Shown piece by piece: positions 1 to 7,911 of a stretch of 64,000 bases of DNA; position 1 is the stretch's first letter; the number at the start of each line of letters is the position of its first letter. The notes under the pieces are model-generated. The model did not search any database, had not been told where the DNA came from, and worked only from the letters and a program-made list of their open reading frames with translations. Made by a program: the position numbers and the translations under genes. The stretch covers positions 1 through 64,000 of the forward strand of contig JARGNI010000006.1 of NCBI GenBank assembly GCA_029213195.1, in the 5' to 3' direction. The stretch is from Verrucomicrobiales bacterium (lineage in GTDB: Bacteria; Verrucomicrobiota; Verrucomicrobiia; Verrucomicrobiales; DEV007).

Positions 1-56
1 AAGCACCCAAGCACCCAAGCACCCAAGCACCCAAGCACCCAAGCACCCAAGCACCT
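1..56. repeat. Octamer tandem array, unit AAGCACCC, 7 copies
   Basis: Seven head-to-tail copies of AAGCACCC fill the first 56 bases; the last copy ends in T instead of C. The array begins at the window edge, so its true length is unknown. It directly abuts a second octamer array of different sequence and lies just 3' of the ssb stop codon. The unit is not a multiple of three and no coding role is apparent. Likely a slippage-prone microsatellite. Confidence 0.95.
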
Positions 57-110
57 CAGGCTCTCAGGCTCTCAGGCTCTCAGGCTCTCAGGCTCTCAGG
101 CTCTCAGGCT
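57..110. repeat. Octamer tandem array, unit CAGGCTCT, 6.75 copies
   Basis: Six full copies of CAGGCTCT start at 57, 65, 73, 81, 89 and 97, followed by a partial copy CAGGCT at 105-110. The last two bases of the array overlap the ssb stop codon, so the repeat forms the immediate 3' flank of that gene. On the strand of ssb each TGA-containing junction recurs in all three frames, so the array cannot extend the protein. Confidence 0.95.
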
Positions 111-489
111 ACGCAGCAGTGCGCATCGCCCCTTGGGAAGCCTGACTTTCGGGAGAATTTCCCCCTAGAAATTGAAGGGACTCCGCCACCACACGGAGCT
201 TGGACCTGTTCTGACCCGATTGTGAGTCAACCCAGGTATCCAATTGCAAGCGTCCTTCCACCAGAACACTGCGACCCTTCGAAAGATATTGGGCGGCATT
301 TTCCGCGGTCTTGCCCCACACGGTGACATCCACAAAGGTGACTTCTTCCTGCCTCTGCCCCTGCTCATTCGTCCAGCTTCGATTCAATGCCAGTCCGAGT
401 TCAGAGAGCGACGCTCCTGATTTGGTTTTCTTCAGTTCAGGATCACGAGTGAGATTGCCGACAAGAGTAACACGGTTGTAACTGCTCAT
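109..489 (-). CDS. ssb: Single-stranded DNA-binding protein, lacking the usual acidic C-terminal tip
   Basis: A 126-residue OB-fold SSB. The N-terminus (NRVTLVGNLTRDPEL), the VDVTVWGKTAENAAQYLSKG block and VEGRLQLDTW are classic SSB core motifs covering residues 3-110. It binds single-stranded DNA during replication and repair. I start at the ATG at 489; an open frame continues upstream but has no family similarity. The tail after the core is only about 15 residues (ending AMRTAA) and lacks the acidic DDDIPF-type tip that recruits partner proteins in most bacterial SSBs, so this may be a secondary SSB or one with altered partners. There is no Shine-Dalgarno motif; a TTGCAA/TATAAG promoter lies so close that the mRNA may be leaderless. 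The stop codon touches the octamer repeats. Confidence 0.93.
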   Translation of the reverse strand: MSSYNRVTLVGNLTRDPELKKTKSGASLSELGLALNRSWTNEQGQRQEEVTFVDVTVWGKTAENAAQYLSKGRSVLVEGRLQLDTWVDSQSGQNRSKLRVVAESLQFLGGNSPESQASQGAMRTAA

Positions 490-496
490 GCGAACA

Positions 497-524
497 CTTA
501 TAAAACAACTGTTCAAAGTTGCAA
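497..524 (-). promoter_or_regulatory. Candidate ssb promoter
   Basis: On the minus strand a TTGCAA (524-519) and a TATAAG (502-497) are spaced 16 bp apart, matching 4/6 and 5/6 of the sigma-70 consensus. The expected transcription start falls at about 490, adjacent to the ATG at 489, which would give a leaderless transcript. This is motif matching by eye only. Confidence 0.4.
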
Positions 525-609
525 TTATTTTCTTCCACTTTTTCTCGATCTTCGCTTTCCCGGCACTCTTTGCCGCAGTTTCCTGGCTACGGGCATCGTA
601 CCCAGATCC

Positions 610-627
610 CGCAAATTCGAGTTTGCG
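610..627. promoter_or_regulatory. Palindrome upstream of metal-efflux-like operon (candidate operator)
   Basis: CGCAAATTCGAGTTTGCG is an 18-bp inverted repeat with perfect 6-bp arms (CGCAAA/TTTGCG) and a TCGA centre, with one mismatched pair. It ends about 40 bp upstream of the permease ATG, where a repressor would sit. No regulator is encoded nearby and the motif does not match a regulator site I can name. Confidence 0.35.
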
Positions 628-667
628 AGGACTCTGCAAACAGGGATAGTTGGAGATCCCCTGTGCG

Positions 668-1633
668 ATGGCTCCCGAGAACTTGTCCCCGTTTACCGAC
701 TTCTGTTACCTGTTTCTGAGTATCGTTCTCGAAGGTGCGCCGTTTATCCTGCTGGGAACCATCATCTCCGGATTCATCGATGCCTACCTTCCTCCCGGGC
801 TCATCGACAAGTGGTTGCCGAAGAACAAGTTCCTCGCCGTCTTCTGCAGTGGTCTTCTCGGAGCCGTCTTTCCTGTTTGCGAATGTGCCGTCGTTCCCGT
901 GATCCGACGCCTGATTCGGAAAGGGCTCCCAGTTTCCTGTGCGATCACCTACATGCTTTCGGCACCGATCATCAACCCGATCGTGATCGTGAGCACGATG
1001 AAGGCGTTCGATTCTTCGGTGGGGCAATTCTCGCTCCGACAGACGGAAACCGTCGATGCCTACGGTCCGCTCTTCATGACCTCGAGTCGACTCCTCATCG
1101 CCTTCATCGTTACGGTGGGAGTCGGGTGGATCGTTCTCAAGGTCCGCTCCAGCTCGATTCTGCGGCCGCAGATTCTTCCCCAGGGCGAGGATGGAGTCGC
1201 TCAACTCGACGACCATTCCGGCCCCGATGTCAGCAAGTCGGACCGCCTTGTCCTCGCCATGAGAACAGCGATGCGAGACTTCGTCGAGACGGCCATGTAT
1301 TTCACCATCGGTGTCGCCATCACCTCGGTGTTCAAGGCCTACGTGACCGAAGATCTCATTCTCCTCTTCAACCAGAATGAGGTGACGGGCATCGGACTGA
1401 TGATGGTGCTGGCTTTCGTCCTCAGTCTCTGCAGCACTTCGGATGCTTTCATCGCCGCGAACTTCCCTGTTCCTATCTCTGCCAAGCTCGCCTTCCTTGT
1501 TTTTGGTCCGATGATGGATGTGAAGCTCGTTTTCATGTATCTTTCTGTGTTTAAATCGCGTTTCGTGGTGATCCTCGCCATCTCGCTCGCCATCGCCATC
1601 GGTGTTCTCAGCTATGTCTGGATTCGAATCTGA
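668..1633 (+). CDS. SO_0444/YraQ-family permease, predicted metal (Cu/Zn) efflux
   Basis: A 321-residue multi-helix inner-membrane protein of the DUF318/YraQ permease group; the closest named subfamily I recognise is the SO_0444-type Cu/Zn efflux transporter. The key signature is PVCECAVVPVIRRL (about residues 73-86), the paired-cysteine CEC motif of this family, followed by a SAPIINP loop. A second membrane block (FTIGVAITSVFKA to the C-terminus) gives the usual two-bundle layout. I use the ATG at 668 because GGAG lies 12 bp upstream; a TTG at 650 is possible. The next gene encodes the matching His-rich accessory subunit 21 bp downstream, supporting a metal-transport operon. Substrate specificity is inferred. 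Confidence 0.85.
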   Translation: MAPENLSPFTDFCYLFLSIVLEGAPFILLGTIISGFIDAYLPPGLIDKWLPKNKFLAVFCSGLLGAVFPVCECAVVPVIRRLIRKGLPVSCAITYMLSAPIINPIVIVSTMKAFDSSVGQFSLRQTETVDAYGPLFMTSSRLLIAFIVTVGVGWIVLKVRSSSILRPQILPQGEDGVAQLDDHSGPDVSKSDRLVLAMRTAMRDFVETAMYFTIGVAITSVFKAYVTEDLILLFNQNEVTGIGLMMVLAFVLSLCSTSDAFIAANFPVPISAKLAFLVFGPMMDVKLVFMYLSVFKSRFVVILAISLAIAIGVLSYVWIRI

Positions 1634-1654
1634 TCTTTCTGCCTCGCCCAAATC

Positions 1655-2779
1655 ATGAAGAAAACCCTTCAGATCCTCTCGGTTGTTGCGCTCCTCACCT
1701 GGGGCGGCCTCTTTCTCTACTACTACGCCGGGGGGCGAATCGACAAATTCCTCGACCCCAGCTTCCGGATCTATGCGCTGCTCTCCGGAATCGGGATGCT
1801 CCTGCTGGGTTCCTTCAATTTCCTGAATCGCAATCGGGCAGTAGGACTCTGTACTCACGATCATGCTCATGGCGATGCCTGCGAACACGATCATCATCAC
1901 GACCATGTTCAAAATGAACACAGTCATGCGGAACATGACCATGCCGATTGCGACCACGACCACGACCACGACCACAAGCACGGCGAACATGAGGGCTGCG
2001 ACCATGATCATGATCACTCGCATGCGGATTCTCATGACCACGATCACAGCCACGGCCACTCTCACGAGGACTCGACTTCCGGGGTAGTCTTCTCACTCAT
2101 CGTGCTCATCATCCCCATGGCCTTTGCCACGGCCTACTCGCAGGACCGCTTCAGCACCGAATACCTCATGAAGTGGGGCAAGATCGAGCGGCAGATGATG
2201 CAAATGCGAATCGCAGAACGCCAGGAGAAAGAAGCGAATGACGTCGGATCAGTTGGAGCGGCGACGAATCCATACACCCGAGAAGGGATTGAGGGAGAAG
2301 GTCCCACGGACGCTGACACGCCACCCGAGCCCAAAACGGAAGGCGAGGCGGAAGAAAACGCCAGTTGGGACACCTTCACCATCGAAGACCTGAAACAGAT
2401 GGTCCCGCAGAATGACAAGGGCGAGTTCATGCTCGACGTTCCCCAGATCTTCTACACCGCAGGAGACAAGGAACTCATGGAAGTCATGGAGGGGATCCCG
2501 GTTGAAACCACGGCGCAACTTATGGAAGAGACGCTGAACAATCCCAACAACACCCGACTGAAAGCGTTCCGCCTCTTCATCGAGTGCTGTGCCGCAGATG
2601 CCCGACCTCTCTCCATTCCAGTGGACTTTGGGAAGACTCCCCCTCCCTACACGGAGATGGGATGGTATCGCCTTTACGGGAAGCTCCACTATTCCCGCGA
2701 AGGCGGCGAAATACTCCCGATCATCGAGATCGAACGCTTCGAGGAAACAGTCGAGCCGACTGATGGCCTGCTGTTCTAA
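1655..2779 (+). CDS. His-rich permease subunit, TIGR03943/DUF1980 (YcgQ-like)
   Basis: A 374-residue membrane protein with two N-terminal helices (about 7-27 and 41-58), a histidine/aspartate-rich loop (about 66-140, mainly HDH and HSH runs with interspersed Cys), a third helix (about 147-162), and a C-terminal soluble domain containing ECCAADARP, the Cys-Cys motif of DUF1980. In this family the protein pairs with a YraQ-type permease. The His-rich loop is a plausible Zn/Cu/Ni-binding region that may deliver or sense metal. It follows the permease by 21 bp on the same strand, so the two are almost certainly co-transcribed. Low-complexity composition also creates long spurious frames on the other strand. 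Confidence 0.85.
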   Translation: MKKTLQILSVVALLTWGGLFLYYYAGGRIDKFLDPSFRIYALLSGIGMLLLGSFNFLNRNRAVGLCTHDHAHGDACEHDHHHDHVQNEHSHAEHDHADCDHDHDHDHKHGEHEGCDHDHDHSHADSHDHDHSHGHSHEDSTSGVVFSLIVLIIPMAFATAYSQDRFSTEYLMKWGKIERQMMQMRIAERQEKEANDVGSVGAATNPYTREGIEGEGPTDADTPPEPKTEGEAEENASWDTFTIEDLKQMVPQNDKGEFMLDVPQIFYTAGDKELMEVMEGIPVETTAQLMEETLNNPNNTRLKAFRLFIECCAADARPLSIPVDFGKTPPPYTEMGWYRLYGKLHYSREGGEILPIIEIERFEETVEPTDGLLF

Positions 2780-2873
2780 AATCAACCTCCCGGTCGTTCC
2801 GTTTGAGATCGCGATGCGATGTCTTCGTGATTCGACTTGAAGCCCTCCCGTTTCTTCGCAAAGGTAGCGAACC

Positions 2874-4025
2874 ATGTTATTCCATCATGTCGCGGCAATA
2901 GCCCCGTCCCAGCTCGATCCCGGTGCAACCGGATCCTGGACCCTCCTGATCATCTACTTTTGCGTCGCGATTGGAGTCTCCTTCTTCTGCTCAGTCTGGG
3001 AGGCGGTCATTCTCAGCGTGACGAATCCCTACATCGCGAACCTCAAGAACAAGCGACCCAAGGTGGGCGAACGACTTGAGGACCTCAAGAATCGCATCAG
3101 TCGCCCCCTCACTTCGATCCTGACGCTCAACACGATTTCTCACACGGTGGGAGCGATGGGGGTTGCCTCGCAGGTTTCCGCGCTCGGGGGAGGAAAGTGG
3201 GACGCGCTTGCAGGAGCCTTGATGACCCTCGCGATCCTCATCGCATCTGAGATCATCCCCAAGAACCTCGGTGCTCGCTACTGGAGAGCCTGGGCTCCCT
3301 GGGTCAGTCTCTGCCTCGTCTGGCTGGCCAAAGTCATGACTCCGGTCGTCTGGTTCATCGAGATTTTCAGCAAGGGGCACCACAACGAAGCCTCCTTCAG
3401 CCGAGATGAGCTCAAGGTGATGGCCGAACTGGGAACCCGTCAGGGAAAACTCAAGGAAGACGAATCCCGGATCCTCGACAATCTTCTCCGACTCAGCGAG
3501 ATCTCCGTCCGCGAAGTCATGACTCCCCGGATCGTGGTGTTTGCCCTCACCGAAGACACTACGGTGCAGCAGTATCTCGACCGCCACAATTCCTCGCCAT
3601 TCTCACGGATCCCGATCTACAGCGAGAACCGCGACGACATCAGGGGATTCGTCCTCAAGCACGACATCCTGCTTGCCGCGGCAAACGATCGATTCGATCT
3701 GCAGCTCAAGGAATTGAGCCGAGAAATCGCAGCGATGCCCCAGATCACCAAAATGACTGACGCTTTCCAGCATCTCGTCGCGAACCGACATCACGTCGCG
3801 ATCGTCCTCGATGAGTATGGCGGCCTCAGCGGATTGGTGACCATGGAAGATGTCGTGGAGACCCTCCTCGGATTGGAAATCGTAGACGAAGCAGACACCC
3901 GGGAAGACATGCAGGAATTTGCCCGGGGACTCTGGAAAAACCGGGCCACCAAGATGGGACTCGAGATCAACGAGCCCACGCTCACAGACGCGGAGTCAGC
4001 GACGACGGATTCCAAACCCGAGTAG
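2874..4025 (+). CDS. CNNM/HlyC-like membrane protein, DUF21 plus CBS pair
   Basis: A 383-residue protein with an N-terminal DUF21 membrane domain (residues about 20-175, with SEIIPKNLGARYW, the SE(I/L)xPK motif of the family) and two CBS domains (about 205-335; VREVMTPR and DEYGGLSGLVTMEDVVE). Family members act in divalent-cation (Mg, Co) efflux or homeostasis, with CBS domains binding adenosine nucleotides. The C-terminal transporter-associated (CorC_HlyC) domain normally present appears short or missing: after the CBS pair only about 45 mostly polar residues remain. It sits 94 bp after the His-rich permease subunit, so it may belong to the same metal-homeostasis operon. Confidence 0.85.
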   Translation: MLFHHVAAIAPSQLDPGATGSWTLLIIYFCVAIGVSFFCSVWEAVILSVTNPYIANLKNKRPKVGERLEDLKNRISRPLTSILTLNTISHTVGAMGVASQVSALGGGKWDALAGALMTLAILIASEIIPKNLGARYWRAWAPWVSLCLVWLAKVMTPVVWFIEIFSKGHHNEASFSRDELKVMAELGTRQGKLKEDESRILDNLLRLSEISVREVMTPRIVVFALTEDTTVQQYLDRHNSSPFSRIPIYSENRDDIRGFVLKHDILLAAANDRFDLQLKELSREIAAMPQITKMTDAFQHLVANRHHVAIVLDEYGGLSGLVTMEDVVETLLGLEIVDEADTREDMQEFARGLWKNRATKMGLEINEPTLTDAESATTDSKPE

Positions 4026-4034
4026 CTCCGTTTA

Positions 4035-4733
4035 TCACGGATTGGTTTCGGACCCGTTCAGCAGTTCGGAAATCAGATCCCGATTCCCGATTTTCCCGAG
4101 CACCTCCAACTCGTCTTGGAGAACCTTCCACGCTGCTTCTCCCTGCTCCTCACGGCGACCACAATGGGTACGGCAGGAGAACCCATCGTAATCTTCGTAT
4201 CGCTGTGGATCAGTCTCAGGTGTAGGGAGGGTCAATCGCGGCTTGTGATCGGCTCCCGCTCGAATCGAGAGGGGGTGCAGCCAGCAGGTCAGGGGTTTGA
4301 AATACCAGGGATGCAGCCCCCTCTCCGTTGCCCACACTTGCAGCGCACATCGAGCGTCGGGGAGGAGGAAAACACAACTGGTCTTCGGAAAATGAGAGGG
4401 GTAATCTGGAATTATATCTCGCTCGGGAGCTTCCCGCGTCGCAGTCTTCGGCCCGGAAGCGACCTCTCTCCATCGACCATAAACGACGGTCTGTTTCGGG
4501 AGACTCCACCTGGATGACCGCAAGGCCCCGTTCACTTCAGGGCTGATCTCACGAATCACGCGGGCTTCTTCGGAAGAGAGGTAAACCCCGTCATGACAAC
4601 AAGTCCCCTGACATTGATTGAGATCACATCGGCGGAGAGGCTGCTGGAGACTCTCTTGATCGAGAGTCATCTCGCGGACAAGGTCGGCAAGATGTTTGTA
4701 AGCTTCTGGAAAACCCGCAATTGCGTGACTCAT
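4035..4733 (-). CDS. YkgJ/DUF3109-like cysteine-cluster protein
   Basis: A 232-residue soluble protein whose N-terminal third carries CDLNQCQGTCC (about residues 36-46), the Cx4Cx3CC cluster of YkgJ/DUF3109-type proteins. Further conserved-looking cysteines follow: TSCVFLLPDARC, LTCWLHP and SCRTHCG. The arrangement suggests a zinc or iron-sulfur site; the function of the family is not established. It converges on the CNNM-like gene, with only 9 bp between stops, and is divergent from the PSD1 gene at 4806. Confidence 0.75.
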   Translation of the reverse strand: MSHAIAGFPEAYKHLADLVREMTLDQESLQQPLRRCDLNQCQGTCCHDGVYLSSEEARVIREISPEVNGALRSSRWSLPKQTVVYGRWREVASGPKTATREAPERDIIPDYPSHFPKTSCVFLLPDARCALQVWATERGLHPWYFKPLTCWLHPLSIRAGADHKPRLTLPTPETDPQRYEDYDGFSCRTHCGRREEQGEAAWKVLQDELEVLGKIGNRDLISELLNGSETNP

Positions 4734-4805
4734 AGGATCATTGGGATGGGTGAGATTGGAGAAACCTGTTACATCTCTACAGTGACCTCACCGGCCCAAT
4801 CTTCC

Positions 4806-7800
4806 ATGCGATTTTTCTTTCTGCTCCTGCTGACCGCCCTTCCCTGTGCTGTGTCATCTTCCGAATTGGACTTCAACCGGGATGTTCGGCCGATTCTATC
4901 CGACAAGTGTTTCAAGTGTCATGGACCCGATGCGAAAAACCAGAAATCCGATTTCCGCATCGACACCTTCGAGCACGCAACGGAAGACCTCGGCGACTAC
5001 GCTGGTATCGAGCCGGGAAATCTGAAAGACAGTGAAGTCCACTGGAGACTCCAAAGCGATGACCCCATCGACATGATGCCTCCTCCCGAGGCCAAGATGC
5101 CACTGACGGCCGAAGAGATTCAGATCCTCGATCGATGGATCGAGCAGGGAGCCGAATACGACGAGCACTGGTCCTTTGCTCCCATCCCGAAATCCATCGA
5201 AGCCCCCAAAACGAAAACCAGTTGGGGCCACAACACCATCGACCAGTTCATTCTCGCCAAGCTCGAAGAAAACGAATTCCCCCCTTCGGAAGAGACGAGC
5301 CGGGAAAAGTGGATCCGCCGTGTCACTCTCGATCTCACCGGACTTCCTCCCACGCTCCCGGAAATCGATGCCTTTCTAGCCGATTCGAAACCGGGTGCCT
5401 ACGAAAGGGTTGTCGAGCGACTTTTCGAAACCGACGCCTACGCCGAACGTCTCACTGCCGAATGGCTCGACGTCGCTCGCTACTCGGACACCTATGGATT
5501 CCAGGTCGATCGAGATCGCTCGGTCTGGCCATGGCGCGACTGGGTCATTCGTGCCTTCCGGGAAAACCTGCCCTACGATGACTTCATCACCTGGCAACTG
5601 GCCGGAGATCTTCTTCCGAATCCGACCCACGACCAGATCCTTGCGACCACTTTCAACCGACTTCACTCACAGAAAGTGGAGGGTGGCAGTGTTCCAGAAG
5701 AATTCCGGATCGAGTATGTCTCGGATCGTGTCCACACCTACGGAACCGCTTTTCTCGGACTGACCATGGAGTGCTCACGTTGTCACGATCACAAGTATGA
5801 TCCCATTACCGCAAAGGACTACTTCAGCCTCTCGGCCTACTTTGATAAGATCGACGAAGCCGGACTCTACTCCTACTTCACTCCCTCAGTTCCCACTCCC
5901 ACACTCTGGCTTCCCTCCGAAGAACAGGAGAAACAAGTCAAAGAACTGGAGGCAACCATCGAATCGATCGAGAAAAAGCTGTCCGCTCTCGGTGCGAAAA
6001 CGAAACCCAGATTCGAGAACGACGAAGCGGGGAAATCCACGCAACCCCTGCCGCAGGCGCTCGCCCGATTCTCCTTCGACGAACGCAAAGGACAGGAGTT
6101 CGCCAACGCCATCCCGGAGGGCAAGCCGGCCAAGACCAATGGAAACAATCCCTCGGTCACCGGAAAACTGGGACAGGGAGTCCGCCTCACTGGAGACGAC
6201 GCCCTCACCCTCCCTGTGGGCAACTTCAGCCGCGATGACCCGTTTTCGATTTCTCTCTGGATCCAGACTCCCGACCTCAAGGAACGGGCCGTCATTCTGA
6301 GCCGATCCAAAGCCTGGACCGATGCCGCAAGCCGCGGATACGAACTCCTTCTCGAAGACGGAAAACTCAGCGCCGCGCTCATTCATTTCTATCCCGGGAA
6401 CGCCATTCGCGTTCGCGCAACGAAACCGCTTCCAGTCGGAGAATGGAAACACGTGACCTGGACTTATGATGGCTCCAGTCGTGCCTCGGGAGTCTCGCTC
6501 TACGTGGACGGAAAAAGAATCGAGACCGAGGTGATCCGGGATCAGCTCACCCGGGAGATCACGGGAGGCGGAAGCGACAACATCGTCATTGGCCAACGGA
6601 TGCGGGACAAGGGCTTCAAGAATGGTCTTGTCGACGAAGTCCACATCTTCGACCAAGTCCTCTTTCCCACGGCGGTTGCTGCCGTCGCAGACAATGAGAA
6701 AACATTTTCACCCGACCTGGACGCCTACCTGCAAACCCAGGTTCCGGAAGCTCGCGAACTCCGAGACCAGCTGCACGAAGCCCGGAAAGAGCGAAGTGCG
6801 CTGGTGAAGAAGATCTCCGAGATCATGGTCATGCGCGAATCCTCGCATGAACGCCAGACCTACCTTCTCGAAAGAGGGCACTACGAAAACCGCGGAGAGC
6901 CCGTCAATCCAGCGACCCCTGCTTTTCTCCCCGCGATCTCGGAAGACCTCGCTCCCAACCGTCTCGGCCTTGCCCAGTGGACCACGTCGCCGGAGAACCC
7001 TCTCACCGCACGTGTCACCGTCAATCGCTACTGGCAGATGCTCTTTGGAACCGGACTCGTGCCGACTTCGGAAGACTTTGGCAGCCAGGGCTCACCACCG
7101 AGCCATCCTGAACTGCTCGACTGGCTCGCGCGGGATTTCATGGATCATGGTTGGGACCTCCGCCACTTCCTCCGCCAGGTTGTTCTCTCCGCGACCTATC
7201 GCCAAAGCTCGAAGATCTCGTCGGGTGAACTCGCGGACAAGGATCCCGAGAACACGCTCCTTTACCGATTTCCCGCTCCTCGCCTGCCAGCCGAAACGAT
7301 TCGCGACAACGCTCTCGCCGCCACCGGTTTGCTCGTCGCCAAGGTCGGCGGTCCCTCGGTGAAACCCTACGACATCGAGGTTTCCTTCAAACCCTCAAAA
7401 CCCGGAACCGGAGAAGCGCTTTATCGCCGGAGTCTCTACACCTATTGGAAGCAAACCGCGCCGGCCCCGCTCATGACGACCTTGAACTCGTCGAAGCGAG
7501 ACGTCTGTCGAGTCCGACTCGAGAAGACAGATTCGCCCCTGCAGGGATTGGTCATGCTCAACTCTCCGCAATTCGTGGAGGCGGCCCGACACCTCGCGAG
7601 CGATCTCGTGAAGAAGTTTCCGAACAACAACGAAGCCATCGTCGTGGAATCCTTCCGCCGGCTGACCAGTCGCCAACCCGATGCCGAAGAACGGAAAATT
7701 CTCGGTGCCTTGCTCGCAGAGCAGCAAGAGCACTTTGCCAACGATCCGGGGGGCGCGCGAAAAATGCTAGCCGTCGGAAGTTCTCCCCCTCCCGCCGGAG

Positions 7801-7880
7801 ACCAGTTGGAACGTATCGCCGCGGTTACGACGCTGGTGTCCACCCTCCTGAACTTCGACGAATTCATCACGCAACGCTGA
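4806..7880 (+). CDS. Secreted PSD1 protein: PSCyt1, DUF1549, LamG-like insert, DUF1553
   Basis: A 1024-residue exported protein. A Sec signal peptide (MRFFFLLLLTALPCA) supports the ATG at 4806 over an upstream start. Order of domains: a planctomycete-type cytochrome domain with haem motif CFKCH (35-39); DUF1549 (about 140-345) with a second motif CSRCH (323-327); a concanavalin/LamG-like module (about 419-620, with FSISLWIQTP, GEWKHVTWTYDG and GLVDEVHIFDQ); then DUF1553 (about 719-1015). These proteins are typical of Planctomycetes and Verrucomicrobia, are encoded beside DUF1501 genes and sulfatases, and are thought to act in polysaccharide breakdown, but the chemistry is not established. The DUF1501 partner begins 31 bp downstream. 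The LamG-like module suggests carbohydrate binding. Confidence 0.92.
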   Translation: MRFFFLLLLTALPCAVSSSELDFNRDVRPILSDKCFKCHGPDAKNQKSDFRIDTFEHATEDLGDYAGIEPGNLKDSEVHWRLQSDDPIDMMPPPEAKMPLTAEEIQILDRWIEQGAEYDEHWSFAPIPKSIEAPKTKTSWGHNTIDQFILAKLEENEFPPSEETSREKWIRRVTLDLTGLPPTLPEIDAFLADSKPGAYERVVERLFETDAYAERLTAEWLDVARYSDTYGFQVDRDRSVWPWRDWVIRAFRENLPYDDFITWQLAGDLLPNPTHDQILATTFNRLHSQKVEGGSVPEEFRIEYVSDRVHTYGTAFLGLTMECSRCHDHKYDPITAKDYFSLSAYFDKIDEAGLYSYFTPSVPTPTLWLPSEEQEKQVKELEATIESIEKKLSALGAKTKPRFENDEAGKSTQPLPQALARFSFDERKGQEFANAIPEGKPAKTNGNNPSVTGKLGQGVRLTGDDALTLPVGNFSRDDPFSISLWIQTPDLKERAVILSRSKAWTDAASRGYELLLEDGKLSAALIHFYPGNAIRVRATKPLPVGEWKHVTWTYDGSSRASGVSLYVDGKRIETEVIRDQLTREITGGGSDNIVIGQRMRDKGFKNGLVDEVHIFDQVLFPTAVAAVADNEKTFSPDLDAYLQTQVPEARELRDQLHEARKERSALVKKISEIMVMRESSHERQTYLLERGHYENRGEPVNPATPAFLPAISEDLAPNRLGLAQWTTSPENPLTARVTVNRYWQMLFGTGLVPTSEDFGSQGSPPSHPELLDWLARDFMDHGWDLRHFLRQVVLSATYRQSSKISSGELADKDPENTLLYRFPAPRLPAETIRDNALAATGLLVAKVGGPSVKPYDIEVSFKPSKPGTGEALYRRSLYTYWKQTAPAPLMTTLNSSKRDVCRVRLEKTDSPLQGLVMLNSPQFVEAARHLASDLVKKFPNNNEAIVVESFRRLTSRQPDAEERKILGALLAEQQEHFANDPGGARKMLAVGSSPPPAGDQLERIAAVTTLVSTLLNFDEFITQR

Positions 7881-7911
7881 CACTTGCCAACCCTCACACC
7901 TTTTTCCTCTC

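Noticed and set aside
587-2065. Long open frame on the minus strand opposite the permease and His-rich subunit
   Set aside because: It mirrors the His/Asp-rich codons of the plus-strand gene, has biased composition and no family motifs; the plus-strand genes are well supported.
4770-4790. TTACATCTCTACAG upstream of PSD1 as a BlaI operator
   Set aside because: The right half does not form TGTA, so the TACA-N2-TGTA core is missing.
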